64,000 nucleotides of DNA, from positions 40,342 to 104,341 of the forward strand of contig HF993108.1 in assembly GCA_000433475.1 (NCBI GenBank), in the 5' to 3' direction. The translations under genes and the position numbers were made by a program. This document shows positions 46,357-56,026 of the stretch, in pieces; within the stretch, counting starts at the first letter, position 1; each line of letters starts with the position of its first letter. A model generated the notes under the pieces. The model saw only the letters and a list, made by a program, of their open reading frames with translations. It was not told the origin of the DNA and did not search any database. Source of the stretch: Mycoplasma sp. CAG:956 (GTDB lineage: Bacteria > Bacillota_I > Bacilli_A > RF39 > UBA660).

Positions 46357-47037
46357 ATGATATTATATGATAAGCTAAGTAATACTGATAAAGCTAAATT
46401 AATAACCTTTAAAGAAAAATATTATCAAAGATACGTTTCTTATCTACAAGAAGAACTAGATAATAAATTACTCAAGGGTTTTACCAATAATAACGATACA
46501 ATAAATCAAATATATTGTTATTTACAAATTGTCCCTGATAAATTTAACTATTACTTAGAATTTATTAAAATTATTCAAAAGTATTTTGTTTTAGAAAATA
46601 AAAAAGTCTTAGAAATAGGAGCGGGTAGCTTACCTATTTTAGCTAGTTACTTAGAATCTAAAGCCTTAAATTATGATATAATGGATCCAGGAATTATCTT
46701 AGAAGATGTAGTTGGCATTAAAGGCAGAGTATTTAAAGAAAAATTTAGTCTTGATACCAGTATAACTGACTATGACTTATTAATTGGTTATAATCCTTGT
46801 GCTGCAACAGAGGCCATGATAAGAAATTGTCTTCAAAATCATAAAGAATTCATTATTGCCTTATGTGGCTGTGCCTTCTTACCTGAAAGTTATAAAAAAA
46901 GAACTAATAAAGAATGGCAAAAATATCTTTTTCAAATTATTGAAAAATTAGGTCAAAACTATAATTTATATATTGAATATTTTAAAGACTATTTAAATAT
47001 TGAGTATCCAATATTAGTAATGAAATTAAAAAAATAA
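46357..47037 (+). CDS. SAM-dependent methyltransferase-like protein
   Basis: About 226 residues. A helical N-terminal half is followed by KKVLEIGAGSLPILASYLE (about 86-104), a SAM-binding Gly-rich loop with acidic Glu, then YDIMDPG and LLIGYNPCAAT in the place of the substrate motif. The substrate is unknown. ATG 46357 is preferred to GTG 46348. It is probably co-transcribed with the following rRNA methyltransferase gene. Confidence 0.55.
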   Translation: MILYDKLSNTDKAKLITFKEKYYQRYVSYLQEELDNKLLKGFTNNNDTINQIYCYLQIVPDKFNYYLEFIKIIQKYFVLENKKVLEIGAGSLPILASYLESKALNYDIMDPGIILEDVVGIKGRVFKEKFSLDTSITDYDLLIGYNPCAATEAMIRNCLQNHKEFIIALCGCAFLPESYKKRTNKEWQKYLFQIIEKLGQNYNLYIEYFKDYLNIEYPILVMKLKK

Positions 47038-47052
47038 GAAAGTGTGTTTTAT

Positions 47053-48258
47053 ATGGAAAAATTAAATGTTTATATAAATAAGAAAGCTGAAGCTAGAGTC
47101 TTAAATAATCACCCTTGGGTGTTTACAAGTGATATTACTAAGACCGATGAAAATATTAAAAACGGTGATATCGTTATTGTAAGAAATAGTAAAGATAAAT
47201 TCTTAGGCAGTGCTTTTTATAATAATAATTCAAAAATAGTTTTAAGAATTATAAGTAGGAATGCTAACGATACTTTTGATTATGATTTCTTTAAAAGAAG
47301 AATAGAATATGCTCTTAGTTATCGTATGAAAGTAATGCCTAATGATTTAAATGCTTTTCGTCTTATTTATGGCGAAGCCGACTTTTTATCTGGACTTACT
47401 GTTGATAAATTTAACGATGTATTAGTTTGTCAAATCTTATCTTTAGGAATTGATATTAGAAAAGATATTATTTTAAAAGCCTTATATGATGTTGCTAGTA
47501 AATATTTTAAGATTAGAGGTATTTACTTAAGATGTGATGTTGCCTTAAGAGAAAAGGAAGGCTTAGAAGAATATGTAGGGTGGTATGATAAAATACCAGT
47601 AACATCCAAAGAAACAACCACCGAAATTGTAGAAAATGGTTTAAAATATCTAGTTGATTTTAAAGAAGGACAAAAAACGGGTTTCTTCTTAGACCAAAAA
47701 TATAATCGTTTAACTATTAGAAACTTAGCTAAAGATATGACTGTTTTAGATTGCTGTACCCACACAGGATCTTTTGCTATGAATGCCGCTTTAGGTGGTG
47801 CTAAAAAAGTAATGGCTCTTGATATCTCACAAAAGGCTCTTCTAGATGCTAAGAAAAACTTCTGGTTAAACAACTTAAACATTGATACGTATTGTGCTGA
47901 CCTTTTTGATTACTTACGTAAACTTGTTGATAGCAAAAATAAAGAGTATAATCTTATTATTCTTGACCCACCAGCCTTCACTAAATCTAAAGATACTATT
48001 AAAAGTGCTCTAAAAGGTTACCAAGAAATTAACTATTTAGCCATGAAAGCTCTACCTCGTGGTGGTTATCTAGCAACTGCCTCTTGTTCTCATTATGCTT
48101 CTGAAGAAGATTTTATAAGAGCCATATTTAATGCCAGCATTATGGCAGGAGTTAGCCTAAGAGTAGTAAAAAAATCCTATGCTGCCCCTGATCATCCTGA
48201 AGTAATGGGTATACCAGAAACAAAATATTTAAAATTCTTTATATTTCAGGTTGTCTAA
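47053..48258 (+). CDS. Class I SAM-dependent rRNA (cytosine-C5) methyltransferase, RlmI-like
   Basis: About 401 residues from ATG 47053 (a GTG nine bases upstream is possible). An N-terminal PUA-like domain (EARVLNNHPWVFTSDI) precedes a Rossmann methyltransferase with TVLDCCTHTGSFAMNAA (SAM loop), ALDISQKALLDAKKN and NLIILDPPAFTKSK, and later the catalytic-type Cys in TASCSHYAS. E. coli RlmI, the nearest characterised type, methylates C1962 of 23S rRNA. Length is typical. Confidence 0.87.
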   Translation: MEKLNVYINKKAEARVLNNHPWVFTSDITKTDENIKNGDIVIVRNSKDKFLGSAFYNNNSKIVLRIISRNANDTFDYDFFKRRIEYALSYRMKVMPNDLNAFRLIYGEADFLSGLTVDKFNDVLVCQILSLGIDIRKDIILKALYDVASKYFKIRGIYLRCDVALREKEGLEEYVGWYDKIPVTSKETTTEIVENGLKYLVDFKEGQKTGFFLDQKYNRLTIRNLAKDMTVLDCCTHTGSFAMNAALGGAKKVMALDISQKALLDAKKNFWLNNLNIDTYCADLFDYLRKLVDSKNKEYNLIILDPPAFTKSKDTIKSALKGYQEINYLAMKALPRGGYLATASCSHYASEEDFIRAIFNASIMAGVSLRVVKKSYAAPDHPEVMGIPETKYLKFFIFQVV

Positions 48259-48303
48259 AAGTCTTTAAAATAATAGAGTAGATAATATTAAAAAGGAGAA
48301 ATT

Positions 48304-51300
48304 ATGGGAGTAGTAGAAAACATTCGTAGTAAATATGGTGATTACCTATATTACCGAGCTATGTCAATACCAGAGTGGTATATAAAAAGAACTAATATAA
48401 CAACTGATGCGGCCGGTAATAAAAGTGTTGATTTTACAGTTGATATCTTTTATAGCGGTAATTTTAAAGTAAATATTCAAGTTGATGAAGATGGTAAAGT
48501 CCTAGAAAATACTTGTACCTGCGATGATTATAAAAATAATTATATATGTCAGCATATCATTGCTTGTGTTTTAAAAAAGAAAGAAGCTTTTTTTACTAAT
48601 GAAGAATTATCTTTACAAAAATCTAGAAATATTTTAAAAGACTTTATTACCAAAGAAGAACCAAAATTAAATAAGCTTAAAGAAGAAATAGGACTTGATA
48701 TCGAAGTAAGTTATCTTTTTAGCAATTACATTGTTAAATTAAAAATTGGTGAGAAAACTAAATATTCCATCAAAAATAGAGATAAATTTAATGAATTTAG
48801 AGCTTGTTATTTAAGTGGCAAAGATATGGTTTTAGGTAAAAAATTAACTTATAATCCTAATAATTATTTCTTTAATAATGAAAATACTAAAATAATTGAG
48901 TATTTATTTAACTATTCAGAAATTGGTCTTAATCGTTATGAAGTAATAGATGAACCCTTAAAACTAAATAATAGAGAATTTAGCGAATTATTAAAACTAT
49001 TAGAAAATAAAAGATTTACTTTAGAAGACATACCTATTAATAAAATTGAGAGTGGTTTTCCAACTTTGTATCATCTAGAATTAATAAAAGACAAATATAA
49101 ATTTTATATTGAAGACTTTGCTAACTTTAAAATAGTTGATAATGATAGTAATTATATAATTTATAATAATGTTTTATATATCTTAAAATTAGAAGATAGA
49201 AAAATAGTTAAAGAGTTTGTTGATAACGAAATAGAAAGTTTAGTTTTTGATAAGAAAAATTTAGATTTATTTAAGAATGGTCTTTTAAAAAAAACCATGA
49301 ATACTTTGGAAGTAAGCAAAGATATAGAAGACATAAAAATCATTAAGGACAAGAAAATTAATTTGTATTTTGATTTAAGCCAAGATAGCATTACTGCTAA
49401 AGTTATGTTAAAGTATGCAGAGGCTGAATTTAATTATTTTGATACGGTAAGTGATGTTATAAGAGATGCAGGTTTTGAAGCTAAAGTTATCGATGATTTA
49501 ACTAAGTATGGTTTTATAGAAGATAAGAAAAACTTTGTTATCTTAGATATGGATAGTACCTATAACTTCTTAGATAATGGTCTATCTTATTTTACAGAAA
49601 ACTATACAGTATTTACGACCGAAAAAATTAAAAAGCTAAAAATATTTAAAGATGTTAAAGTAAGGTCTAATTTCTCTATTGGTAAAGATAACATTTTAGC
49701 TTATGATTTTGCTATAGATAACGTTGATAATAAAGAAATCTCTTCTTTGCTTACCGCTATAAAAAGTAGAAAAAAGTATTATCGTCTAAAGAGTGGCGAT
49801 GTTATTTCCTTATTTAATAATCAGGAGCTAGAAGACTTTGAAGCTTTGACTAATGACTTAGAACTAGATAGTAAAGATTTAAAGAAAAAAAGTATTACTA
49901 TTCCTAAATATCGTGCCTTCTTTATTGAAAGTTTAAAAAATAATCGTTATCAAGAAATAAGTACCAATAGTAAATTTGATGAATTTATTAAAAACTTTAG
50001 TGCTTATAAAAATGCTGATGTTAAGTTTAATGATGAAGAGACCAAACTTCTTCGTGATTATCAAAAAGAAGGAGTAAAGTGGTTATACACTATTTATAAG
50101 TGCGACTTAGGCGGCATCTTAGCTGATGAAATGGGTTTAGGAAAAACCCTACAAGCAATTATTTTCCTAAGAAAAATAATTGCTGAAAAACCAGATGCTA
50201 AAATATTAATTGTCTCTCCAACATCACTAGTTTATAACTGGGAAAAAGAATTTCAAAAATTTGCTCCAGAACTTAAATATGTTGCCGTTGCTGAATCTAA
50301 GAAAAAACGTCAAGAAATAATGCAAAACTTTGCTAACTATAATATTTTTATTACCACTTACGGCTTAGTTCGTAATGATAATGATGAATATGAATCTAAA
50401 AATTTTGAAGTTTGCATAATCGATGAAGCTCAAGCTATTAAAAATTATCAAGCTGGTATGACTAAAGAAATAAAGAAAATAAAAGCTCGTACCAAGATTG
50501 CTTTAACTGGAACTCCTTTAGAAAATTCTGTTTTAGAATTATGGAGTATCTTTGATTTTATTATGCCTGGATACCTAAATTCAATTGTTAGATTTAGAGA
50601 AACTTACGGTATTAAAGATGTTGATAAAGATTCCCTAAAACGTTTAGATAACCTAAATTATCAAATAAGACCATTTATTTTAAGAAGAAAGAAAAAAGAA
50701 GTATCTAAAGAACTACCAGATAAGATTGAACAAATAGAGTATTTAGACATGTCTGAAACTGAAAAAGCCATGTATCAAAGTTTAGTCGAAGATACTAAAG
50801 AAGAAATCGATAATGTTATAGCCAGTGAAGGCTTTAGTAAAGCTAGATTTAAAATAGTAACTTTACTTACGAGATTAAGACAACTATGTATTTCTCCTGC
50901 TCTTTTAGATAAGGATTATACTGATGATTCTATAAAAATTAAACGTCTTTTAGAAATTGTTAAAGAATTAATTAAAGATAATCATAAAATATTAATCTTT
51001 AGTTCCTTTAAAGGGGCAGTTCTGCTAGTAAAAAAGAAATTAGATGAGGAATCCATTTCTAACTATGTCATTGACGGGTCAGTATCAGGAAAAGATAGAG
51101 TAATGCTAGTTGATGCCTTTAATAAAGATAAAACTAGTTGCTTTTTAATTACCTTAAAATCTGGAGGAACCGGTCTTAACTTAACCAGTGCTGATATCGT
51201 AATTCATTTGGATGTTTGGTGGAATCCACAAGTTGAAAATCAAGCAACTGATAGGGCTCATCGTATTGGTCAAACTAAAAAGGTAACCGTTTTAAAATTA

Positions 51301-51474
51301 ATTAATAAAGGAACTGTTGAAGAAAAAATAATTGAATTACAAGAAAAGAAACGCATTTTAAGTGATAATTTAATTGAAGGTAAAAATACGACAACACTTG
51401 AATCCTTAACTGAAGAAGAATTAGCTAATCTTCTAAGTATTGGTTACGAAACTGATAAAGAAAGTAATAATTAG
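48304..51474 (+). CDS. SNF2-family helicase with SWIM zinc finger
   Basis: 1056 residues. A SWIM motif (Cys71-x-Cys73, Cys82-x-His84) lies near the N-terminus and a long bacterial SNF2-associated region follows (to about 560). The helicase core has DEMGLGKT (about 609-616), DEAQAIKN, LTGTPLEN, SGGTGLNLTSADIVIH and ATDRAHRIGQ. Enzymes of this class move on double-stranded DNA using ATP and help RNA polymerase recycling or repair. RBS AAAGGAG. Single gene unit with its own terminator. Confidence 0.92.
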   Translation: MGVVENIRSKYGDYLYYRAMSIPEWYIKRTNITTDAAGNKSVDFTVDIFYSGNFKVNIQVDEDGKVLENTCTCDDYKNNYICQHIIACVLKKKEAFFTNEELSLQKSRNILKDFITKEEPKLNKLKEEIGLDIEVSYLFSNYIVKLKIGEKTKYSIKNRDKFNEFRACYLSGKDMVLGKKLTYNPNNYFFNNENTKIIEYLFNYSEIGLNRYEVIDEPLKLNNREFSELLKLLENKRFTLEDIPINKIESGFPTLYHLELIKDKYKFYIEDFANFKIVDNDSNYIIYNNVLYILKLEDRKIVKEFVDNEIESLVFDKKNLDLFKNGLLKKTMNTLEVSKDIEDIKIIKDKKINLYFDLSQDSITAKVMLKYAEAEFNYFDTVSDVIRDAGFEAKVIDDLTKYGFIEDKKNFVILDMDSTYNFLDNGLSYFTENYTVFTTEKIKKLKIFKDVKVRSNFSIGKDNILAYDFAIDNVDNKEISSLLTAIKSRKKYYRLKSGDVISLFNNQELEDFEALTNDLELDSKDLKKKSITIPKYRAFFIESLKNNRYQEISTNSKFDEFIKNFSAYKNADVKFNDEETKLLRDYQKEGVKWLYTIYKCDLGGILADEMGLGKTLQAIIFLRKIIAEKPDAKILIVSPTSLVYNWEKEFQKFAPELKYVAVAESKKKRQEIMQNFANYNIFITTYGLVRNDNDEYESKNFEVCIIDEAQAIKNYQAGMTKEIKKIKARTKIALTGTPLENSVLELWSIFDFIMPGYLNSIVRFRETYGIKDVDKDSLKRLDNLNYQIRPFILRRKKKEVSKELPDKIEQIEYLDMSETEKAMYQSLVEDTKEEIDNVIASEGFSKARFKIVTLLTRLRQLCISPALLDKDYTDDSIKIKRLLEIVKELIKDNHKILIFSSFKGAVLLVKKKLDEESISNYVIDGSVSGKDRVMLVDAFNKDKTSCFLITLKSGGTGLNLTSADIVIHLDVWWNPQVENQATDRAHRIGQTKKVTVLKLINKGTVEEKIIELQEKKRILSDNLIEGKNTTTLESLTEEELANLLSIGYETDKESNN

Positions 51475-51477
51475 TTT

Positions 51478-51518
51478 AAAAATCATGATTTACTTATACT
51501 GGTAAATTGTGATTTTTT
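51478..51518 (+). terminator. Rho-independent terminator
   Basis: AATCATGATTTAC and GTAAATTGTGATT arms with a T run after the SNF2 gene. Confidence 0.75.
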
Positions 51519-51559
51519 TTATAAAGTAGCCATATTTATTACGATTTGAAAACTTTTAC

Positions 51560-51606
51560 TTGACGATAAGTAAACTTTGTGCTAAAGTAATACTCGTTTA
51601 AACGAA
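51560..51606 (+). promoter_or_regulatory. Promoter with adjacent palindrome
   Basis: TTGACG (51560-51565), 17 bases, TAAAGT (51583-51588). The perfect 12-bp palindrome TCGTTTAAACGA (51595-51606) lies at about the transcription start, a place fitting a repressor site. A strong RBS (CAGGGGGG) follows. Confidence 0.55.
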
Positions 51607-51630
51607 CAATTTAAACAGGGGGGAATAAAA

Positions 51631-52059
51631 ATGGGAAAAGATAATACTATTGAATTTAAAAAAGTCCAAGAACTTGGCGAAGAAAAAGAAAGAATTGAAA
51701 TTGTAACTAAAGACTTTTATCATGATATTAATGCAGGTTTAGTTACCGGAGCTGTTAAATCTGATTTAAAAAATGAATGGACAGCCTTATTTAAGTTAGA
51801 ATTAGCAAAATATATAGCAAGTGGAGCAACAGACCATCATTTTATCGATATGAAAGCTTACTTATTAAGTATATTATTTAACTTAACTAGTGGTATTACA
51901 GTACCAGAAGCTTGGGAAATGTTGGAATGTCTAAGTTTACCAGAAGAAATGCAAAAAGAAATTATTCCATTAGCTATCAAATTTAGTCCACGTGGCAATG
52001 ATTTAAGATTACACATAATGCGTGAAAATGCCAGAAAAAATATCAGAGTGGCAAAATAA
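51631..52059 (+). CDS. Conserved small soluble protein, function unknown
   Basis: 142 residues, helical after residue 30, with no membrane segment, metal motif or known catalytic motif. A notable stretch is ASGATDHHFIDMKAYLLSIL. Its very strong RBS, own promoter with palindrome and own terminator suggest high and regulated expression. I recognise no family. Confidence 0.6.
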   Translation: MGKDNTIEFKKVQELGEEKERIEIVTKDFYHDINAGLVTGAVKSDLKNEWTALFKLELAKYIASGATDHHFIDMKAYLLSILFNLTSGITVPEAWEMLECLSLPEEMQKEIIPLAIKFSPRGNDLRLHIMRENARKNIRVAK

Positions 52060-52088
52060 TTAAATATTTATTTCATGCCTACAGTAAT

Positions 52089-52119
52089 TAAGAAGTTTTA
52101 CTAAAAAGACTTCTTTTTT
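52089..52119 (+). terminator. Rho-independent terminator
   Basis: AAGAAGT and GACTTCTT arms followed by TTTTTTT. Confidence 0.8.
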
Positions 52120-52122
52120 TAG

Positions 52123-52151
52123 TTGTTCTAAAAAATAGACAATGATATAAT
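52123..52151 (+). promoter_or_regulatory. Promoter of the RDD operon
   Basis: TTGTTC (52123-52128), 17 bases, TATAAT (52146-52151). It overlaps the first possible ATG (52150), which rules that codon out as the start. Confidence 0.65.
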
Positions 52152-52188
52152 GTTTATTGAAAAAGAAAAAATAGAAGAAGGTATAAAA

Positions 52189-53172
52189 ATGACTGATAAA
52201 AAATTATCAAAAAGAATATTTGCTTACATAATAGATAGCACTATAGTTTTATTATTAACAACATTAATAATTAATATAAAATATTTAAATCCAACCTATG
52301 ATACTGCTCTAGAAAAAAGTAATACTTTAGAAAAATTAAATATAAGTAATATCCAAATGCAAAATTATTTACCTCTTTATTATAAAGATAAAGAAATAAG
52401 TGAAAGTGAATATAATGATTTAATAAAAGACAATGATTTTGCTTATCTTTTGGTCGATGCTTATAGTGATTCTGTAATTACTGAAGATGAATATAATTAT
52501 ATAATTACTGAATCGAAAAAAAATTATGATGAGAAAGCTCCAACTGCTTATCAAGATGCTTTAAAAGCTAATTGGTATGTTTATTTAGTTTACATAGTAA
52601 TTTATCTTTTATATTTTGTTGGCTTTAATATGATTACGAAAGGCATAACTTTAGGTAAAAAAATAACTAAATTACAAATAGTATCTAGTGATAATAAAGA
52701 AGTAAAACCTTATCAATACTTAATTAGAAGTTTAATTTCATATGGTTATTTTATCTACTTATTAGAATTAATAGTTCCTTATATAATTCCTCTTCAATAT
52801 ATAATTGGCATTACTAGTTTCTTATCACTTGCTATGAACACTTTACAATTAGTAACTGGTATTAGTGTTATTATTAACGAAGAACACTGTGGTATTCATG
52901 ATAAATTAGCTAATACTAAGGTTATTGAAACTAAAGATAATATTTTAGAAGCTAGAATTAAAGATTTAAATCTTTTAAGTCCAGAAAAAAAACAAGAGTT
53001 AGACGATTTAGTTAATAATTCTAAAGTAGAAGAAGAAAATGAAGAAGAAATCAAGGTCGCAGAAACAGAAAATCCAACCGATGGTGATTCTAATGTCAAA
53101 CCTAAAACTTTAAAAAAAGAAAAATCAACAACCAGCAAAGTAAAAACCAAAAAGACCAAAGAGGAGAAGTAG
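52189..53172 (+). CDS. RDD-family membrane protein
   Basis: About 327 residues from ATG 52189 (GAAGAAGG RBS); the longer frame begins inside the promoter. First membrane helix near residues 8-25 with SKRIFAYIIDST (the Arg/Asp pair of the RDD name), an extracellular loop of about 100 residues, then helices near 125-142, 175-200 and 210-230. The segment GITLGKKITKLQIVS is the second family hallmark. The C-terminal tail (from about 255) is very rich in Lys/Glu/Thr. RDD proteins are of uncertain function (some are Na+/H+ antiporters or secretion factors). The next gene begins 2 bases later. Confidence 0.85.
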   Translation: MTDKKLSKRIFAYIIDSTIVLLLTTLIINIKYLNPTYDTALEKSNTLEKLNISNIQMQNYLPLYYKDKEISESEYNDLIKDNDFAYLLVDAYSDSVITEDEYNYIITESKKNYDEKAPTAYQDALKANWYVYLVYIVIYLLYFVGFNMITKGITLGKKITKLQIVSSDNKEVKPYQYLIRSLISYGYFIYLLELIVPYIIPLQYIIGITSFLSLAMNTLQLVTGISVIINEEHCGIHDKLANTKVIETKDNILEARIKDLNLLSPEKKQELDDLVNNSKVEEENEEEIKVAETENPTDGDSNVKPKTLKKEKSTTSKVKTKKTKEEK

Positions 53173-53173
53173 T

Positions 53174-53944
53174 ATGCAAAAACTAAAAAGTGTGATTTTA
53201 ATATTATTAATAGTGATATTATGTGGGTGTAGTACCATTAGTACAAATATGCAAATAAATAAAGATAAAAGTATGAATATAACTTATTTGATTACTTTAG
53301 ATAAAGATTACTTAGGTAATAAAACTTTTAATGAATTATTTAGTAGTAAAAATATTAATTATTTAAAAAATAATGGTTATTCAGTAACTGATTATGAAGA
53401 TGAAGATAACTTTGGTTATAAAGTAAGTGCTAATATTAAAGATATTGATACAGTAAGTCAAGCTGAAAATCTTAAAATAAATTTATATGACTTATTATAT
53501 AGTGATATTCAAAATGAACTATATATCTTTAGTAGAGAAGAAAAAGTCTTAAAAAATAAATATACAGCTGATTTTTATGTTAATCTAACTGATGCTTTAA
53601 GTAATAATAGTAATGTTTTAACTGATATGCTAACACCTCCCAAAGTAAGATATGAATTTACTCTAAATTTACCAGAAAAATCTTTAAGTAATAATGCTAC
53701 TGATGTTAGTGATGATGGTAAAACTCTAACTTGGGAATTTGATAATATTATGAGTGGTACTAATAATATTAACTTTACTTTTGAACTTTATAATAAACAA
53801 GCACTAATAGTTTTATATGTCTTTATTGGCTTAGCCGGTTTAATTGCCCTAAGTCTAATAGTAAAAATATTTAGTTGGATTGGCGATGCTAGTAATAAAC
53901 TTATTAAAAGTTTTTATGAAAAAGCTCAAAAAGATTTAGAATAA
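53174..53944 (+). CDS. LppM/DUF3153-like lipoprotein with C-terminal membrane helix
   Basis: 256 residues. The lipobox VILCGC puts the lipidated Cys at about residue 19. The ectodomain begins with STNMQINKDKSMNITYLI, and such beta-rich folds are typical of DUF3153/LppM-like proteins. A membrane helix occurs near 213-235 with a short basic cytosolic tail. Anchored at both ends. It is co-transcribed with the RDD protein gene. Confidence 0.7.
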   Translation: MQKLKSVILILLIVILCGCSTISTNMQINKDKSMNITYLITLDKDYLGNKTFNELFSSKNINYLKNNGYSVTDYEDEDNFGYKVSANIKDIDTVSQAENLKINLYDLLYSDIQNELYIFSREEKVLKNKYTADFYVNLTDALSNNSNVLTDMLTPPKVRYEFTLNLPEKSLSNNATDVSDDGKTLTWEFDNIMSGTNNINFTFELYNKQALIVLYVFIGLAGLIALSLIVKIFSWIGDASNKLIKSFYEKAQKDLE

Positions 53945-53975
53945 TAAAAACATTATTTTCTAGAGAGGATTACTT

Positions 53976-54542
53976 ATGAAAAAAATAGTTTGGCTATTTG
54001 GACAATCAGCAACTGGTAAAAAGACTTTGATAAATAAACTATTAAGTGGTGATGTCAAAACTTTAGAAGATTTAAATTTTCAAGGTAAGAAAATAGTAGC
54101 TTGCAAAAATACAATAATTGATGATAAACAAGTGTTACCAACTAAGCCTGATAATTTTACTTATGATGATACCACCATGCAAGAAGATAACGAATATTTT
54201 AATCAAGAAAAAGCTAAAAATAGAAGGTCTTGTATTATGACTGATGCCTTAAGTTTTCTAAATAGTAATAATGATATTCTTTTAATAAAGGGTCAAGATA
54301 ATGATATCTGGCCTCATCGTGGGGATATTGTTAAATATTTTTTAAGTAATTTTAATAATCGAGATGATGTCGAAATAGATGTCTATATTTTAATGGTTGA
54401 AAACGATAAAATTTGGTCCCAACGAATAGCGAAGAAAGAATGGTTTAAAAGCTTTCCTAATCAAGAAGAAGTTATGAAAAATATGTTAGCCGAACGAAAA
54501 AGCAATAAACATGAAAGCAGAGTAGTGGCAGCTTTTAAATAA
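53976..54542 (+). CDS. P-loop kinase-like protein, C-terminus cut by an in-frame stop
   Basis: 188 residues with Walker A GQSATGKKT (10-18) after KKIVWLF. The shape is that of small P-loop NTP-dependent kinases; the substrate is unknown. Directly after the TAA (54540-54542) the same frame stays open for 30 more codons (encoding SNIPIYFVESGENNYYF and more, to TAA at 54633-54635) with normal composition. The end of the protein thus seems to have been lost by one nonsense change, or is reached by readthrough. RBS AGAGAGGAT. Confidence 0.6.
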   Translation: MKKIVWLFGQSATGKKTLINKLLSGDVKTLEDLNFQGKKIVACKNTIIDDKQVLPTKPDNFTYDDTTMQEDNEYFNQEKAKNRRSCIMTDALSFLNSNNDILLIKGQDNDIWPHRGDIVKYFLSNFNNRDDVEIDVYILMVENDKIWSQRIAKKEWFKSFPNQEEVMKNMLAERKSNKHESRVVAAFK

Positions 54543-54635
54543 TCTAATATTCCAATTTATTTTGTAGAATCCGGCGAAAATAATTACTATTTTAAAACAA
54601 CAGAAGAAGTCTTAGAAAAAGAATCTTTAAGATAA
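54543..54635 (+). pseudogene. In-frame remnant of the P-loop protein C-terminus
   Basis: Thirty sense codons and a stop, contiguous and in phase with the upstream gene, separated from it only by one TAA codon. Confidence 0.5.
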
Positions 54636-54698
54636 AATGAAATTCATAGATAAAGCAAAAATATCTATGAATTTTTACATATATGGATTCAAATCTAG

Positions 54699-54704
54699 TA
54701 TAAT
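54699..54704 (+). promoter_or_regulatory. -10 box of the Y-family polymerase operon
   Basis: TATAAT; the -35 region is not clear. No LexA-like box was recognised nearby. Confidence 0.4.
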
Positions 54705-54781
54705 ATAAATACTTTTAAAAAAAATTCTGCCTCAAGTAAAAATTTATAAAACTAAAAAGTACTAAGATTGGAGGTTATTGT

Positions 54782-56026
54782 ATGGAAAGACATATTATGT
54801 GTATTGATTTAAAAAGTTTTTTTGCTTCCTGTGAATGCGTGGAAAGAAATATAAATCCCTTTACCACACCACTAGTAGTGGCTAACCCTAATCAAGGTAA
54901 GGGAGCAATTACTCTAGCCATTACTCCTTACTTAAAAAGCAAAGGTATAAAATCAAGAACCAGACTTTATGAAATACCACCATGGATAAAATATGAAATA
55001 GTCCCACCTAGAATGAGCCTATATATTAAAAAGAGCAAAGAAGTAGTAGATATTTATTTAGAATTTGTAAGTGAAGAAGACCTTCATATTTATTCGGTAG
55101 ATGAATGTTTCTTAGATGTAACTCATTATCTTAAAATGTATGGTATGTCTGATAAAGACTTAGCAAAAAAAATTCTCCAAACGATAACCAAAAAGACTGG
55201 TCTTACTGCCAACTGTGGCATTGGACCCAATATGTTACTTGCCAAAGTAGCCATGGACACCGAAGCCAAAAAATATAAAGATGGTATTGCTAAATGGACT
55301 TATGACGATGTTAAAACTAAATTATGGTCTATAACTCCATTATCTAAAATGTGGTCAATTGGTTCAAGAATGGAAGTCCGCCTTAATGCTATGGGCATGT
55401 ACTATATTGGCGATATTGCTAGATGCGATAAAAAAGTTTTAAAGAAAAAATTTGGTGTTATTGGTGAAGAATTATGGGAACATGCTAACGGCATCGATGA
55501 ATCAGTTATTAGTGATTTTAAAATGCCTCCTAAAAGTTCTAGTTATTCTAATAGTCAAGTTCTTTTCAAAGATTACGATGGTAATAATATAAAAATAATT
55601 ATTAGAGAAACTATCGAAACCGTGTGTCGAAGACTTAGAAAAAATCAAAAACAAGCAGGTATAATTGGTCTAGGAATTGGGTATAGTATAGATGTCGGTG
55701 GCGGATTTTACCATAGCATAAAAGTAAATCCAACAAGCGATGAAGATGAATTTTACTTTGTTTGCACCAATATATTTGATAGATTTTATAATGATATGCC
55801 AATTAGAAAAGTGAGCATAGTAGCCGGTGGTCTTACAGACGATACTTCCTTACAACTCAATTTGTTTAGCAATGTTGAGGTCGTGGAAGATAATAAAAAA
55901 TTAAATGAGGCCGTCGATAAAATAAAAGAAAAATATGGCAACAATAGTATTATTAAAGCATCCAACTTGCTTCCAGATTCAACTGCCATCGATAGAAACG
56001 GTAAAATAGGTGGTCATAGTGCGTAA
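54782..56026 (+). CDS. Y-family DNA polymerase (UvrX/YqjW-type)
   Basis: 414 residues. Motif I CIDLKSFFASCECVERN (Asp9) and the catalytic SVDECFLDVT (about 115-124) are intact. A helix-hairpin-helix region WSIGSRMEVRLNAMGMYYIGD (about 196-216) precedes the little-finger domain. The family copies past damaged bases in DNA. RBS GGAGG. It overlaps the YolD-like gene by 17 bases, an arrangement common in Bacillota mobile elements and SOS operons. Confidence 0.92.
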   Translation: MERHIMCIDLKSFFASCECVERNINPFTTPLVVANPNQGKGAITLAITPYLKSKGIKSRTRLYEIPPWIKYEIVPPRMSLYIKKSKEVVDIYLEFVSEEDLHIYSVDECFLDVTHYLKMYGMSDKDLAKKILQTITKKTGLTANCGIGPNMLLAKVAMDTEAKKYKDGIAKWTYDDVKTKLWSITPLSKMWSIGSRMEVRLNAMGMYYIGDIARCDKKVLKKKFGVIGEELWEHANGIDESVISDFKMPPKSSSYSNSQVLFKDYDGNNIKIIIRETIETVCRRLRKNQKQAGIIGLGIGYSIDVGGGFYHSIKVNPTSDEDEFYFVCTNIFDRFYNDMPIRKVSIVAGGLTDDTSLQLNLFSNVEVVEDNKKLNEAVDKIKEKYGNNSIIKASNLLPDSTAIDRNGKIGGHSA

